A DNA stretch of 64,000 nucleotides from Sphingomonadales bacterium (GTDB taxonomy: Bacteria > Pseudomonadota > Alphaproteobacteria > Sphingomonadales > Sphingomonadaceae), in NCBI GenBank assembly GCA_025351405.1, contig JANXVZ010000023.1, forward strand, positions 62,001 through 126,000, given 5' to 3'. The notes beneath the pieces are model-generated. The model did no database searches, was not told where the DNA came from, and saw only the letters and a list, made by a program, of their open reading frames with translations. Every line of letters begins with the position of its first letter. The first letter of the stretch is position 1. Below are positions 1 through 9,884 of the stretch, in pieces. Made by a program: the position numbers and the translations under genes.

Positions 1-689
1 GCCATCAAGGCGATCGCCCAGGCGCTTGCCGCGGCTTCCCACCACGCCCAGTGGCGGGCAAAATCGCCCTCGGGGGGGCGCCGGCGGAAATCGGGGTTGA
101 TCGACAGCGCCGAATACCGCGCCACCAGCATGCGGCGCAGCGGCGGAATGACCAGCGACAGCGACGCCAGGATGCCGAAGCGGAGGAGCAGCGCGATCGG
201 CGCCAGTGCCGAGACGATGACGAACACCGGCACCGTCCACGGCTTCATCAGCGCCAGCGGCAGATATTCCGGGTCCGCGGCGGTGCCATAGCGTGTGCGG
301 GCATGGTGGAGGCTGTGGACGCCTTCGTACATGAACGACGGCACCAGCAGCGGCACGCCGACAAGCAGGTTCCAGCCGGTGCGGAAGCCGGGAACGGCAT
401 CGGGACGCAGATGGGTGATTTCGTGAATGAAACTGCCGGCGCGATACAGGGCAAGGATGGCGAAAACCATGCCCAGCGCCCGCAAGCCGCCGGTGGCGGT
501 GATGGCCAGCGCCAGCCCGGCATAGCCGACCAGCGCCGAGCCAAGCAGGTCCGCCCAGTAGATCGCCGGGCGCGCCGCCGTGAGATCGCGGGTCAGCTGC
601 GCCGCCGTGCGGATCATCACCGGATCGTCTGCGCGCTGCGCGGTGGCAGCGGCAAAGGTTGCGGCATGATTGGCGGATTGAACGGTCAT
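1..689 (-). CDS. fatty acid desaturase family membrane protein (3' end outside window)
   Basis: Reverse-strand reading frame open to the window edge: MTVQSANHAATFAAATAQRADDPVMIRTAAQLTRDL...; histidine boxes FIHEITHLR and VHSLHHARTRYG with hydrophobic segments. Confidence 0.75.
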   Translation of the reverse strand, partial: MTVQSANHAATFAAATAQRADDPVMIRTAAQLTRDLTAARPAIYWADLLGSALVGYAGLALAITATGGLRALGMVFAILALYRAGSFIHEITHLRPDAVPGFRTGWNLLVGVPLLVPSFMYEGVHSLHHARTRYGTAADPEYLPLALMKPWTVPVFVIVSALAPIALLLRFGILASLSLVIPPLRRMLVARYSALSINPDFRRRPPEGDFARHWAWWEAAASAWAIALM

Positions 690-798
690 GATTTCCTGTA
701 CGGACTCGCGGCGTGAACCGCAGCATTAGTGTTGAATTGCGTTCCCGATATGGCGAGCCCTGGCGGTTTTTACAGGTGCCGGCATTTGGTACCCCCCC

Positions 799-876
799 AG
801 CGCTTGCGGGAGCGGCAGCGGCAGCGCCTGCGGCAGCGAAAGCGCCTGCGGCACCGGAAGCGCCTGCGGCAGCGGC
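799..876. repeat. 18-bp tandem repeat (AGCGCCTGCGGCAGCGRM), about four imperfect units
   Basis: Units at 799-816, 823-840, 841-858 and 859-876, with a 6-bp partial unit between the first two. Confidence 0.85.
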
Positions 877-878
877 AA

Positions 879-1634
879 TCAGGCAGGACACCGTGTTGCC
901 GGTGGCGCCTTTGCCAGTTCGGCGCGAACCGCCGCCGCATCGGCCTTGAAGGCCGGCACCCGCACTATTCGCGCATACAGCATGTCGGCGAGCCGGCGAC
1001 CCGCCGCGACGTCGCTCGGCCAGTGCACGCGGCAGGCGATGCGGTTGTCCCCCATGCTGCGGCCCCAGGCACGGACCTCGACAGCGCGGGACGGCGCGAC
1101 ATCGGCGAGCGCCAGGCTCCACAATTCGCCGAAGGTGGCGTGGCCGCTGGGGTAGGAATAGCTCAGCGCGCCGCCCCCGGCGCTGCCGAGGCTGCGCGGG
1201 TCGCAGGTGCGCGAATCGGCTTGCGCGACATAAGGCCGGTTGCGCTTGTAGCGCAGCTTGCCGGCCTCCACCGGCCCGCGCAGGTCGTCGGCAAGGCGCG
1301 ACAACATGTGCGCTGTGGCCGGGGTGCCGCCGGGCGACACGGTCTTGCCGATGGCGCAGCCGATCTGGGCGAAGACTTCGGGCGAGCCGGGATGGACCTG
1401 CGAGGTCGCGGCCTGCCAGCCGGCGCGGCCGATCCCCGCCGCCGCCGCGACATAGCCGGCGCGTTCGGCGCGGGCTTCGTCGGAGCCGGGGGCTGGCGGC
1501 GGCCCGATGAGCGCGGCATAATCGATGGCCGGTGCCCCGGCGAGATAAGGTTGCGGGCGTTCCAGCGCATAGGCGGTGACGGCCATGCCCGTCAGCGCAA
1601 CAGCCGCGGCAAGGACGATGTGGCGCTGCAACAT
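879..1634 (-). CDS. class A-type (PAP2 superfamily) acid phosphatase, exported
   Basis: MLQRHIVLAAAVALTGMAVTAYA signal-like N-terminus; phosphatase motifs KLRYKRNRP, PSGHATFG and NRIACRVHWPSD. Confidence 0.85.
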   Translation of the reverse strand: MLQRHIVLAAAVALTGMAVTAYALERPQPYLAGAPAIDYAALIGPPPAPGSDEARAERAGYVAAAAGIGRAGWQAATSQVHPGSPEVFAQIGCAIGKTVSPGGTPATAHMLSRLADDLRGPVEAGKLRYKRNRPYVAQADSRTCDPRSLGSAGGGALSYSYPSGHATFGELWSLALADVAPSRAVEVRAWGRSMGDNRIACRVHWPSDVAAGRRLADMLYARIVRVPAFKADAAAVRAELAKAPPATRCPA

Positions 1635-1870
1635 GGGTCCGGCGATCCTATGTATCCGGCGCAGCCCTGGCGCCGCGCCGCCGTCATCATAGCGATGCGA
1701 CGGCATTTGCCCACAACACCTGCCCCGGGCCTGCCCCGGCACCGTGTTGCACGAGCGTGACGGCGCAAGTGCCGCATCCCGGTGCCCCCTTGATGTTTGG
1801 GGCAACCGGGGTGACATTGATGAAGAACGCCCGGCAGCTCGCAGCCGGCAACCCCCAAGCGGAGACAGAT

Positions 1871-4225
1871 ATGCCCTCTTTCACCCGCGAGCTTGAAAAG
1901 ACCCTGCACAACGCCCTCGGCGAAGCAGCGCGGCGCACCCATGAATATGCCACCCTCGAACATCTGTTGCTGGCGCTGACCAGCGACACCCATGCCCTTG
2001 CCGTGCTCAAGGCATGCAGCGTCGATGTCGAGGAATTGCAGACGCAGCTGGCGCGCTATCTCGATACCGAACTGGCGGCCCTCAAGGCCGATGCGTCGGT
2101 CGATCCATCGCCCACCGCCGGCTTCCAGCGCGTTGTCCAGCGCGCCATCCTCCACGTCCAGTCATCGGGCCGCGAGGAAGTCACCGGCGCCAATGTGCTC
2201 GTCGCGCTGTTTTCGGAACGCGAGAGCCATGCGGTGTTCTTCCTCCAGCAGCAGGACATGACCCGGCTCGATGCCGTCAGCTACATCAGCCACGGCATCG
2301 CCAAGTCCGGCGCGTCGGAAACCCGCGCCGTCAAGGGCAGCGGCAATTCCGACAAGGAGGAGAGCGAGGCCGAAAAGCCCAAGGCCAAGGAAAAGGCCGG
2401 TGCGGCCGAATCGGCGTTGAAGCAGTTCACCGTCAACCTCAATGAAAAGGCAAAGACCGGCAAGATCGATCCGCTGATCGGCCGCCATGCCGAAGTCGAT
2501 CGCACCATCCAGATCCTCTGCCGGCGGTCGAAGAACAACCCGCTGTATGTCGGTGAACCCGGCGTCGGCAAGACCGCGATCGCCGAAGGCCTGGCGCGCA
2601 AGATCATCGAAGGCTCGGTGCCCGATGTGCTCAAGCCTGCGGTCATCTACTCGCTCGACATGGGGGCGCTGCTCGCCGGCACCCGTTATCGCGGCGACTT
2701 CGAGGAGCGGCTGAAGAACGTCGTCAACGAGCTGGAAAAGCTGCCGCACGCGGTGTTGTTCATCGATGAGATCCACACCGTCATCGGCGCCGGCGCCACC
2801 AGCGGCGGTGCCATGGACGCATCGAACCTGTTGAAGCCGGCGCTGAGCTCGGGTGCCATCCGCTGCATCGGCTCGACGACCTACAAGGAGTTCCGCAACC
2901 ACTTCGAGAAGGACCGCGCCCTGCTGCGGCGTTTCCAGAAAATCGACGTCAACGAGCCTTCGGTGGAGGATTCGATCAAGATCCTGATGGGGCTGCGGCC
3001 TTCGTATGAAGAACACCACAAGCTGAAATACACCCCCGAGGCGATCAAGGCCGCGGTGGAGCTTTCGGCGCGCTACATCAACGACCGCAAGCTGCCCGAC
3101 AAGGCCATCGATGTCATCGATGAAACCGGCGCCTCGCAGATGCTGCTGCCGGAAAACAAGCGCAAGAAGACCATCGGCGTCAAGGAAGTCGAGGCTGTCA
3201 TCGCCACCATGGCGCGGATTCCGCCGAAGAGTGTTTCCACCGACGATACCAAGGCGCTGGCGTCGCTCGATGCCGATCTGAAGCGCGTCGTCTTCGGCCA
3301 GGACAAGGCCATCGACCGGCTGGCATCGGCGATCAAGCTGAGCCGGGCGGGGCTGCGCGAGCCCAACAAGCCGATCGGCAGCTACCTGTTCTCCGGCCCC
3401 ACCGGCGTCGGCAAGACCGAAGTGGCCCGGCAGCTGGCGTCCATCCTCGGCATCCCGCTGACCCGCTTCGACATGAGCGAGTATATGGAACGGCACAGCG
3501 TTTCCCGCCTGATCGGGGCGCCGCCGGGCTATGTCGGCTTCGACCAGGGCGGGCTGCTCACCGATGCCGTCGACCAGCACCCGCATTCGGTGCTGCTGCT
3601 CGACGAGATCGAAAAGGCGCATCCCGACCTGTTCAACATCCTGTTGCAGGTCATGGACAACGGCAAGCTGACCGACCACCACGGCAAGACGGTCGATTTC
3701 CGCAACACCATCCTGATCATGACGACCAACGCCGGCGCCGCCGACATGGCGCGCGAAGGCATCGGCTTTGGCGCCACGACGCGGATCGGCGAGGACGAGG
3801 AGGCGATCAAGCGGATGTTCACCCCCGAATTCCGCAACCGGCTGGATGCGGTGGTGGCGTTCGACTACCTGCCGCCGGAAGTGGTGGCGCGGGTGGTCGA
3901 CAAGTTCATCCTCGAGCTCGAGCTGCAACTGGCCGATCGCGACGTCCATATCGCGCTGACCGACGAAGCCAAGGCGTGGCTGACATCGCGCGGCTATGAC
4001 AAGCTTTATGGCGCCCGCCCGATGGGTCGGCTCATCCAGGAGCAGATCAAGCAGCCGCTGGCGGAAGAACTGCTGTTCGGCAAGCTGGTCCACGGCGGCG
4101 AAGTGCGGGTGCACCTGAAGGACGATGCACTGGTGTTCGAAACCGTGCCCGCCCCCAAAAAGCCACCGCGCGCGAAAAAGCCCAGGGCCGCAAAGGCGCT
4201 GCCGCCGCCAACGGTGGACGCATAG
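1871..4225 (+). CDS. clpA: ATP-dependent Clp protease ATP-binding subunit ClpA
   Basis: Clp_N repeat (MPSFTRELEKTLHNALGEAARRTHEYATLEHLLLAL), two AAA+ modules with GEPGVGKTAIAEGLA and GPTGVGKTEVARQLA. Start chosen at MPSFTREL rather than the longer ORF start at 1757. Confidence 0.97.
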   Translation: MPSFTRELEKTLHNALGEAARRTHEYATLEHLLLALTSDTHALAVLKACSVDVEELQTQLARYLDTELAALKADASVDPSPTAGFQRVVQRAILHVQSSGREEVTGANVLVALFSERESHAVFFLQQQDMTRLDAVSYISHGIAKSGASETRAVKGSGNSDKEESEAEKPKAKEKAGAAESALKQFTVNLNEKAKTGKIDPLIGRHAEVDRTIQILCRRSKNNPLYVGEPGVGKTAIAEGLARKIIEGSVPDVLKPAVIYSLDMGALLAGTRYRGDFEERLKNVVNELEKLPHAVLFIDEIHTVIGAGATSGGAMDASNLLKPALSSGAIRCIGSTTYKEFRNHFEKDRALLRRFQKIDVNEPSVEDSIKILMGLRPSYEEHHKLKYTPEAIKAAVELSARYINDRKLPDKAIDVIDETGASQMLLPENKRKKTIGVKEVEAVIATMARIPPKSVSTDDTKALASLDADLKRVVFGQDKAIDRLASAIKLSRAGLREPNKPIGSYLFSGPTGVGKTEVARQLASILGIPLTRFDMSEYMERHSVSRLIGAPPGYVGFDQGGLLTDAVDQHPHSVLLLDEIEKAHPDLFNILLQVMDNGKLTDHHGKTVDFRNTILIMTTNAGAADMAREGIGFGATTRIGEDEEAIKRMFTPEFRNRLDAVVAFDYLPPEVVARVVDKFILELELQLADRDVHIALTDEAKAWLTSRGYDKLYGARPMGRLIQEQIKQPLAEELLFGKLVHGGEVRVHLKDDALVFETVPAPKKPPRAKKPRAAKALPPPTVDA

Positions 4226-4236
4226 GCGCCGGCTTA

Positions 4237-4258
4237 CCCTCCCGCCAACCCGGGAGGG
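4237..4258. terminator. hairpin between convergent genes
   Basis: CCCTCCCG-CCAACC-CGGGAGGG between clpA (+) and the GNAT gene (-). Confidence 0.5.
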
Positions 4259-4279
4259 GAACCCGGCCCGTGCGCGCCA

Positions 4280-4999
4280 TCAGCGTGCCAGCACGGTCAT
4301 CACCATCATCCGGCGGGTGACGAACCCCAGTTTTTCATAAAGCGCGATCGCGCTGCCGTTGCTCGCATAGGCGTGCAGGACAGGCACTTCGCCGCGGGCG
4401 AGGATGCCCGCCGCCACCACCCGCATCAGGGCCCCGGCATAGCCTTTGCCGCGATGATCAGGGTGGGTGCAGACTCCACTGACTTCGGTATGGCCCGGCA
4501 GTTTCAGCCGTTCGCCCGCCATCGCCACCAACCGGCCGCGGTGTTTGACGCCGACGAAATCCCCCAGCCGATGGGTGCTGGCAAAGAACGGGCCCGGCTC
4601 CGTCAACGTCGCCAACGCCAGCATCTCGGGCGCATCGGCAGCGGCCAGCGGCACGATTGCCAAGCCCGGCACGGACCCGACTTCGGACGGCGCCGGGGTC
4701 AGCCGCGGCGCCCACATCTGGACGCACTCCGCGGCGCGCCGGACGGTCAACCCGGGGGGCGGCAATACCCGACCGGTTTCGACAAGGAACAGCGACCCGC
4801 CCGGTGCTGCCAGCGCCACCAGCGCCGCAAGATTTTCGGCACTGCCATCGGCGGCGGCGGCGAAGGCGCCATGGTCTGCCTGCATCCGCACGGCCCGCGC
4901 ATCACCCAGCGCCAGTGCCGCCTGCCGCGTCGTCAACGCGCTCCAGACCGGCCGGTCGAGTGGTTGCACCGCGCCAAGGTCAGGCAAGGTCGCCGCCAT
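4280..4999 (-). CDS. GNAT family N-acetyltransferase
   Basis: C-terminal GVCTHPDHRGKGYAGALMRVVAAGILARGEVPVLHAYASNGSAIALYEKLGF is a typical acetyl-CoA binding region; start at MAATLPDLGAV. Confidence 0.85.
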   Translation of the reverse strand: MAATLPDLGAVQPLDRPVWSALTTRQAALALGDARAVRMQADHGAFAAAADGSAENLAALVALAAPGGSLFLVETGRVLPPPGLTVRRAAECVQMWAPRLTPAPSEVGSVPGLAIVPLAAADAPEMLALATLTEPGPFFASTHRLGDFVGVKHRGRLVAMAGERLKLPGHTEVSGVCTHPDHRGKGYAGALMRVVAAGILARGEVPVLHAYASNGSAIALYEKLGFVTRRMMVMTVLAR

Positions 5000-5636
5000 C
5001 CTCGCAGCCATCCTCGGCGTCATCCGCATCGCCGGCCGCCAGCACCTGCCGCGCCACGCCGAAGTCATGCCCGGCGCGCGCCATCGCCGCCATTTCACGG
5101 CGGTGGCGCGCCGGATCGCGCGACAGCGCCGGATCATTGGCATAAGGTCCAAAACGGCGGCGGCGGGCAAAATGCCGGGCCGAAGCCAGCGCCGCCGTGT
5201 CACGGTCTTCGGCATCATCGGGTCCGGCAAGGGCGCCAGCCACGTCGTCGCGGCCGACGCCCGCCGCAGCCAGCGCGCCGCGCACCCGCCGGCTGCCAAA
5301 GCCGCGCGCCGTCAGGTCGCGCACCTTTGCCGCGGCATAGGCGCGATCGTCGACATAGCCGAGCGCGGTGATCCGGGCGACGAGCGCGCCGATGTCGGGC
5401 GCGTCGTCGGCGGTCCAGACGCGCTCGTTGAGCTTGCGGTCGAGATAGCGCTGCAGCCGCGCGGCCGTGGTGGCATAGCGCGCCGCATAGCCGACGGCGA
5501 GTTCCTGCAGCTGTGCCGCATCAATCGGGCGTTTCTGGCGGGGTGCATGGACCTTTGCGGGGCGGTCGCGCCGACGGCGACGGCCACCGGGATCATCGCT
5601 GGTGCCGCCTGATTCATCGTCACCGAAATTGCTCAT
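4980..5636 (-). CDS. recX: regulatory protein RecX
   Basis: ALGYVDDRAYAAAKVRDLTARGFGSRRVRGALAAAGV is typical of RecX helical repeats; 20-bp overlap with the downstream GNAT gene. Confidence 0.8.
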   Translation of the reverse strand: MSNFGDDESGGTSDDPGGRRRRRDRPAKVHAPRQKRPIDAAQLQELAVGYAARYATTAARLQRYLDRKLNERVWTADDAPDIGALVARITALGYVDDRAYAAAKVRDLTARGFGSRRVRGALAAAGVGRDDVAGALAGPDDAEDRDTAALASARHFARRRRFGPYANDPALSRDPARHRREMAAMARAGHDFGVARQVLAAGDADDAEDGCEDGGDLA

Positions 5637-5770
5637 GCCTTGTTCTTGCCATGATCGGGCCGGAATTTGAACTCTCCGTCATGCGAGATGGATAGCCCAT
5701 AATAAGGTCCGGCCTTCCGTTGGCGCCTGGCAGCGACAGCAAGAAGCCGATAAAAGCAGGGAGAACGGGC

Positions 5771-7519
5771 TTGTCCGACGGCCTCAAAGCAAGCGCACCG
5801 ACCCCGACGCGCGACTCGCTGCCTTACCGGCGCGCCGATTTCGGTACGCTCGGCGCGGCGCTCGACTATGCCGCCAAGGGCGAGGCCGGGATGAACTTCC
5901 ACGATGCCCGCGCCGACCTGGTGCGCGCCTATCCCTATGCCGAACTTGCCGCCGATGCCCGCGCCCATGCCTGGCGCCTCGTCGCCGATGGCATCAGGCC
6001 CGGGGACCGCGTCGCGCTGATCGCCGAAACCGGTGCCGACTTTGCCGCGGCCTTCTTTGGCGCCATCCACGCCGGGGCGCTGCCGGTGCCGCTGCCGTTG
6101 CCGACCAGCTTTGGCGGCCGTGATTCGTATATCGAGCAGATCGCCACCCAGCTTCGCAGTTGCGACCCCGTGCTGGTGCTGTCGCCGAATGGCCTGTTCG
6201 CGATGGTGGCCGAGGCTGCCGCGGGGCTGTGCAAGGCCGCCGACTGGAGCAGTTATTTCGCCGTTGCGGCACCCGCAGTGGACCTGCCCGAGGCCAAACC
6301 CACCGATATCGCCTATCTGCAATATTCGAGCGGCAGCACCCGCTTCCCGCACGGCGTTTCGGTCACCCATGAAGCACTGCTCGCCAACCTTGCCGGCCAT
6401 GCCCATTGCATGGAGGCGGGGTTCAACGACCGCGTCGTCAGCTGGTTGCCGTGGTACCACGACATGGGGCTGGTCGGTTGCATGCTGGCGCCGCTCGCCA
6501 ACCAGATTTCGGTCGATTACCTCGCCACCGAGGATTTTGCGCGCCGGCCGTTGAGCTGGTTGACGCTGATCAGCCGCAACCCCGACAACACGCTGAGCTA
6601 TTCCCCCACCTTCGGCTACGACATCTGCGCCCGCCGCATCTCGCCGTCGATCGACGTGCGGACCCGCTTCGACCTGTCGCGCTGGCGGGTGGCCGGCAAT
6701 GGCGCCGACATGATCCGCCCCGAAGTCATGCAGGCCTTTGTCGATGTCTTCGATGCCGCCGGCTTCAAGGCCAGCGCCTTCCTGCCCAGCTACGGCCTTG
6801 CCGAAGCGACTCTCGCGGTCAGCATCATGCCGCTCGGCCAGGGCATCGTCTCCGATCTTATCGACGAGCGCACGCTATCCGGCGGCAGTGGCGGCCGCAT
6901 CGACGCGCGCCGGCCGACGCGGTATCGCGCCATCGTCAACTGCGGCAAGCCGGTCCCCGGCCTGACCATCGAAGTCCGCGGCGAGGACGACGCCGTCCTT
7001 GGTGACCGCAAGATCGGTCGCATCTTCGTGCGCGGCCTCGGCATCATGGCCGGTTATTTCCGCGATCCGGAAGCCACCGCCGCCGCGCTGTCCCCCGATG
7101 GCTGGCTCGATACCGGCGACATGGGATATTTGTCGGCGGGGTCGATCTTCATCGTCGGCCGCGCCAAAGACATGATCATCATCAACGGCAAGAACCATTG
7201 GCCGCAGGACATCGAATGGGCGATCGAGCAATTGCCCGGTTTCAAGGCCGGCGACATCGCCGCCTTCGCCATCACCACGCCTTCGGGCGAGGAAGCCCCC
7301 GCCGTGCTGGTGCAATGCCGCACCTCCGACAGCGACGAACGCACCCGGTTGCGCGATGCGATCCGGACCAAGGTCCGCGCCATCACCGGCATGAGCTGTG
7401 TCGTCGAACTGGTGCCGCCGCGCACCCTGCCGCGCACATCGTCGGGCAAGCTGTCGCGCTCCAAGGCGCGCAGCCAGTATCTGTCGGGTGAAATCCAGCC
7501 GTTCGACGTGGCGGCGTAG
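5771..7519 (+). CDS. fatty acyl-AMP ligase / acyl-ACP synthetase (candidate AasR of ceramide synthesis)
   Basis: AMP-binding motifs YLQYSSGSTRFPHGVSVTH, WLPWYHDMGLVG, SYGLAEATLAVS and GWLDTGDMGYL. TTG start at 5771 preceded by AGGGAG; the ORF is open from 5720. Confidence 0.85.
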   Translation: MSDGLKASAPTPTRDSLPYRRADFGTLGAALDYAAKGEAGMNFHDARADLVRAYPYAELAADARAHAWRLVADGIRPGDRVALIAETGADFAAAFFGAIHAGALPVPLPLPTSFGGRDSYIEQIATQLRSCDPVLVLSPNGLFAMVAEAAAGLCKAADWSSYFAVAAPAVDLPEAKPTDIAYLQYSSGSTRFPHGVSVTHEALLANLAGHAHCMEAGFNDRVVSWLPWYHDMGLVGCMLAPLANQISVDYLATEDFARRPLSWLTLISRNPDNTLSYSPTFGYDICARRISPSIDVRTRFDLSRWRVAGNGADMIRPEVMQAFVDVFDAAGFKASAFLPSYGLAEATLAVSIMPLGQGIVSDLIDERTLSGGSGGRIDARRPTRYRAIVNCGKPVPGLTIEVRGEDDAVLGDRKIGRIFVRGLGIMAGYFRDPEATAAALSPDGWLDTGDMGYLSAGSIFIVGRAKDMIIINGKNHWPQDIEWAIEQLPGFKAGDIAAFAITTPSGEEAPAVLVQCRTSDSDERTRLRDAIRTKVRAITGMSCVVELVPPRTLPRTSSGKLSRSKARSQYLSGEIQPFDVAA

Positions 7520-7627
7520 TCGCCGGGCGGCCGATGCGGAGCGTAGCAGCGCGTGCAACCTTGCGCAGCGCAGCAGCGCGTGGAACCGGGCCAGGCAACG
7601 CTCGCCCTGCCACGCCCGTTTCCGTGA

Positions 7628-7669
7628 CCATGCCCCGATGACCACGCCCCGATGACCACGCCCCGATGA
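7628..7669 (+). repeat. 14-bp tandem repeat CCAYGCCCCGATGA x3 immediately upstream of the next CDS
   Basis: Exact units at 7628-7641, 7642-7655 and 7656-7669. Confidence 0.95.
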
Positions 7670-7679
7670 CGGCGCGACC

Positions 7680-8591
7680 ATGACCATCGCCATCACCGGC
7701 GGCACCGGCTTTGTCGGCCGCCGCGTGCTGTTCCACCACGACGGCCAGGCGCGCGCGCTTGCCCGCCAGCCGCAGCCGCCGCGCCGCCTCGTCTGGTGGG
7801 TCGCCGGCAACCTTGCCGACCCGGCCGCGCTGGCCCGGCTGTGCGATGGCGCCAGCGCCGTCATCCATGTTGCCGGCGTCGTCAACGCTGCCACCCGCGC
7901 CGAATTCGACGCCGGCAATGTCGCCGGCACCGCAGCCATGCTCACGGCGGCCCATGACGCCGGCGTCAAGCGCTTCGTCCATGTCTCCAGCCTTGCGGCG
8001 CGGGAACCGCAGCTTTCGATGTACGGCGCCTCCAAGGCCGCCGCCGAAGCGCTGGTGACGGCAAGCGCGCTCGACTGGGTGATCGTCCGTCCGCCCGCCG
8101 TCTATGGCCCCGGCGACCATGAAATGCGCGACATCTACCGGCTGGCGGCGCGCGGCCTGGCAATCGCTCCGCCAGGCCGCATTTCGCTGCTCCACGTCGA
8201 TGATCTCGCCACCGCGCTGCTGGCACTCGCCGCCGGCGGGCCGTCGCGCACGACGCTCGAAATCGACGATGGCAGCGCCAACGGCCATTCCCATGCCGAA
8301 TTCGCCCGCGCCATCGGTGCCGCGCTGGGCCGGCGCCCGCTGGTCATCCCGCTGCCCACGCCGCTGCTCCGCCTCGCCGCCACGCTTGGCGTGTCGCCGA
8401 AACTGACCCGCGACCGGGCGGCCTATATTGCCCACTCCGATTGGGTGGCGCGCGACGGCAACGCCGCGCTGGCCGGGCTTTGGGCACCGCGCTTCGATAC
8501 GGCGGCGGGGATAGCCGATACTGTCGCCGGCTATCGCCGCCAGGGCTGGCTGCAAGCCCCCGGCGGCGAGCGGTCCCGCCGAGCGGGCTAG
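7680..8591 (+). CDS. NAD-dependent epimerase/dehydratase (candidate ceramide reductase CerR)
   Basis: MTIAITGGTGFVGRR Rossmann motif; YGASKAAAEALV active-site region; context with acyl-ACP synthetase, ACP and SPT. Confidence 0.8.
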   Translation: MTIAITGGTGFVGRRVLFHHDGQARALARQPQPPRRLVWWVAGNLADPAALARLCDGASAVIHVAGVVNAATRAEFDAGNVAGTAAMLTAAHDAGVKRFVHVSSLAAREPQLSMYGASKAAAEALVTASALDWVIVRPPAVYGPGDHEMRDIYRLAARGLAIAPPGRISLLHVDDLATALLALAAGGPSRTTLEIDDGSANGHSHAEFARAIGAALGRRPLVIPLPTPLLRLAATLGVSPKLTRDRAAYIAHSDWVARDGNAALAGLWAPRFDTAAGIADTVAGYRRQGWLQAPGGERSRRAG

Positions 8592-9884
8592 GCGCCGATC
8601 CCGCCGATCTCGCCGGTTCCGCCGATTCGGGGCGTGATGGCCAGGGCCTCCAGCGGCACGTCCAGCGTATAGGCAAAGCCGCTGGGCTTGTAGTCGAGCT
8701 CGACCTTGCCCTTCAATTGCTGGCCCAGCGACGACATCATCCGCGTGCCGAAGCTCTTGCGGGTCGGCTGCTCGACGCGCGGACCGCCGGATTCGCTCCA
8801 GTCGAAGCGCAGCCGTTCGCCTTCGGTGAACCATGCGATGTGCACCTGCCCTTCAGGCAGCGACAAGGCGCCGAACTTGGTGGTGTTGGTGCACAGCTCG
8901 TTGAGCGTCATGGCGAAGGCGATAACCGCGCTCGATGCGATCCGTATGTCCCTCGCCGCTGATGAGGAAACGGCCATGGCCCTGGTCGAAGGGTTCGATG
9001 GCACCGCGCACCGTGCTGCCGATGGTGGCGTTTTCCCAGCTGGCGTGGGTGAGCAGGTCGTGCGCCCGCGCCAGCGCCGCAAAGCGGCCGTCGATCGCCG
9101 AACTGGCATGGGCGACGCTTTGTGCGGTGCGCAGGCTCTGGTGGGTGATGGCACTCACCGTGGCGAGCATGTTCTTGATGCGGTGGTGCAATTCGGCATG
9201 GATGAGATGTTGCAGCTTGTCGGCAGCCTCGCGCTCATCGGCCTCGATCCCGGCCTGGACAAGCAGGGCCTTGGCATCGATGCCGGCCTGTTCCAGCGCC
9301 AGTTTCAGGCTGTCGTTCTCGGTGGTGAGGGCATCCTGGAAGGGCCGGTTGTCGTCGATGATATGCTGCTGTTTTTCGGTATCGAGCACGGTTTTCAGCA
9401 GCAGGGCCTTGGCGTCGAGGGCCGCCTGCCGGAGCCGAAGACGCAGGTCGCTGTTCTCGATCGACAGCGAATCGTCGGCAGCAATCAGCGCCGGCATGAC
9501 CTTCAGCGCACCCTTGCCGATCATTTCCTGCAATTCGAAGATCATCTGCGGGATTTCGAGCGGCTTGGGGAAGAAGCGGCTATGGGCGGGCTTGTCGGCA
9601 TCGGTGACCTGGATTTGCCCGGACACGAGAATGATCTTGATGTGTGGCCAGCGCTTGTGGACGGCATGGGCGAGTTTCAGCCCGTCCATGCTGCCCGGCA
9701 TCTGGATATCGGTGAAGAGCAGGGAAATGTCGTTGCGGGATTCGAGGACCTGTATGGCCTCGTCGGCGCTTCCCGCCTCGACCGGCACGAACCCGGCATC
9801 TTCGACAATATCGACGGCGCGCATTCGCAATATCATCTCGTCCTCGACAATGAGGACGATGGGTATCGAGCCGGATTTCTCCAT
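8588..9884 (-). pseudogene. receiver domain-coiled coil-HWE/HisKA_2-type histidine kinase, interrupted by one frameshift
   Basis: Frame 1 (ORF 8853-9884): IVLIVEDEMILRMRAVDIVEDAG...HHRIKNMLATVSAITHQSLR...RFLISGE. Frame 2 (ORF 8588-9154): DIRIASSAVIAFAMTLNELCTNTTKFGALSLPEG...FGTRMMSSLGQQLKG. The frames join at a GGG run at 8950-8952. Could be a sequencing error rather than a true pseudogene. Confidence 0.8.

Noticed and set aside
1757-1870. N-terminal extension of ClpA (MTAQVPHPGAPLMFG...) or a ClpS-like leader
   Set aside because: The extension does not resemble ClpS or Clp_N; the canonical MPSFTREL start at 1871 is better.
2162-4114. 650-aa ORF on the minus strand antisense to clpA
   Set aside because: Low-complexity Arg/Asp/Gly/Leu-rich translation typical of shadow ORFs in GC-rich DNA; clpA on the other strand is unambiguous.
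7383-8834. 483-aa minus-strand ORF over the reductase gene
   Set aside because: Shadow ORF; the Rossmann-fold protein on the plus strand explains the region.
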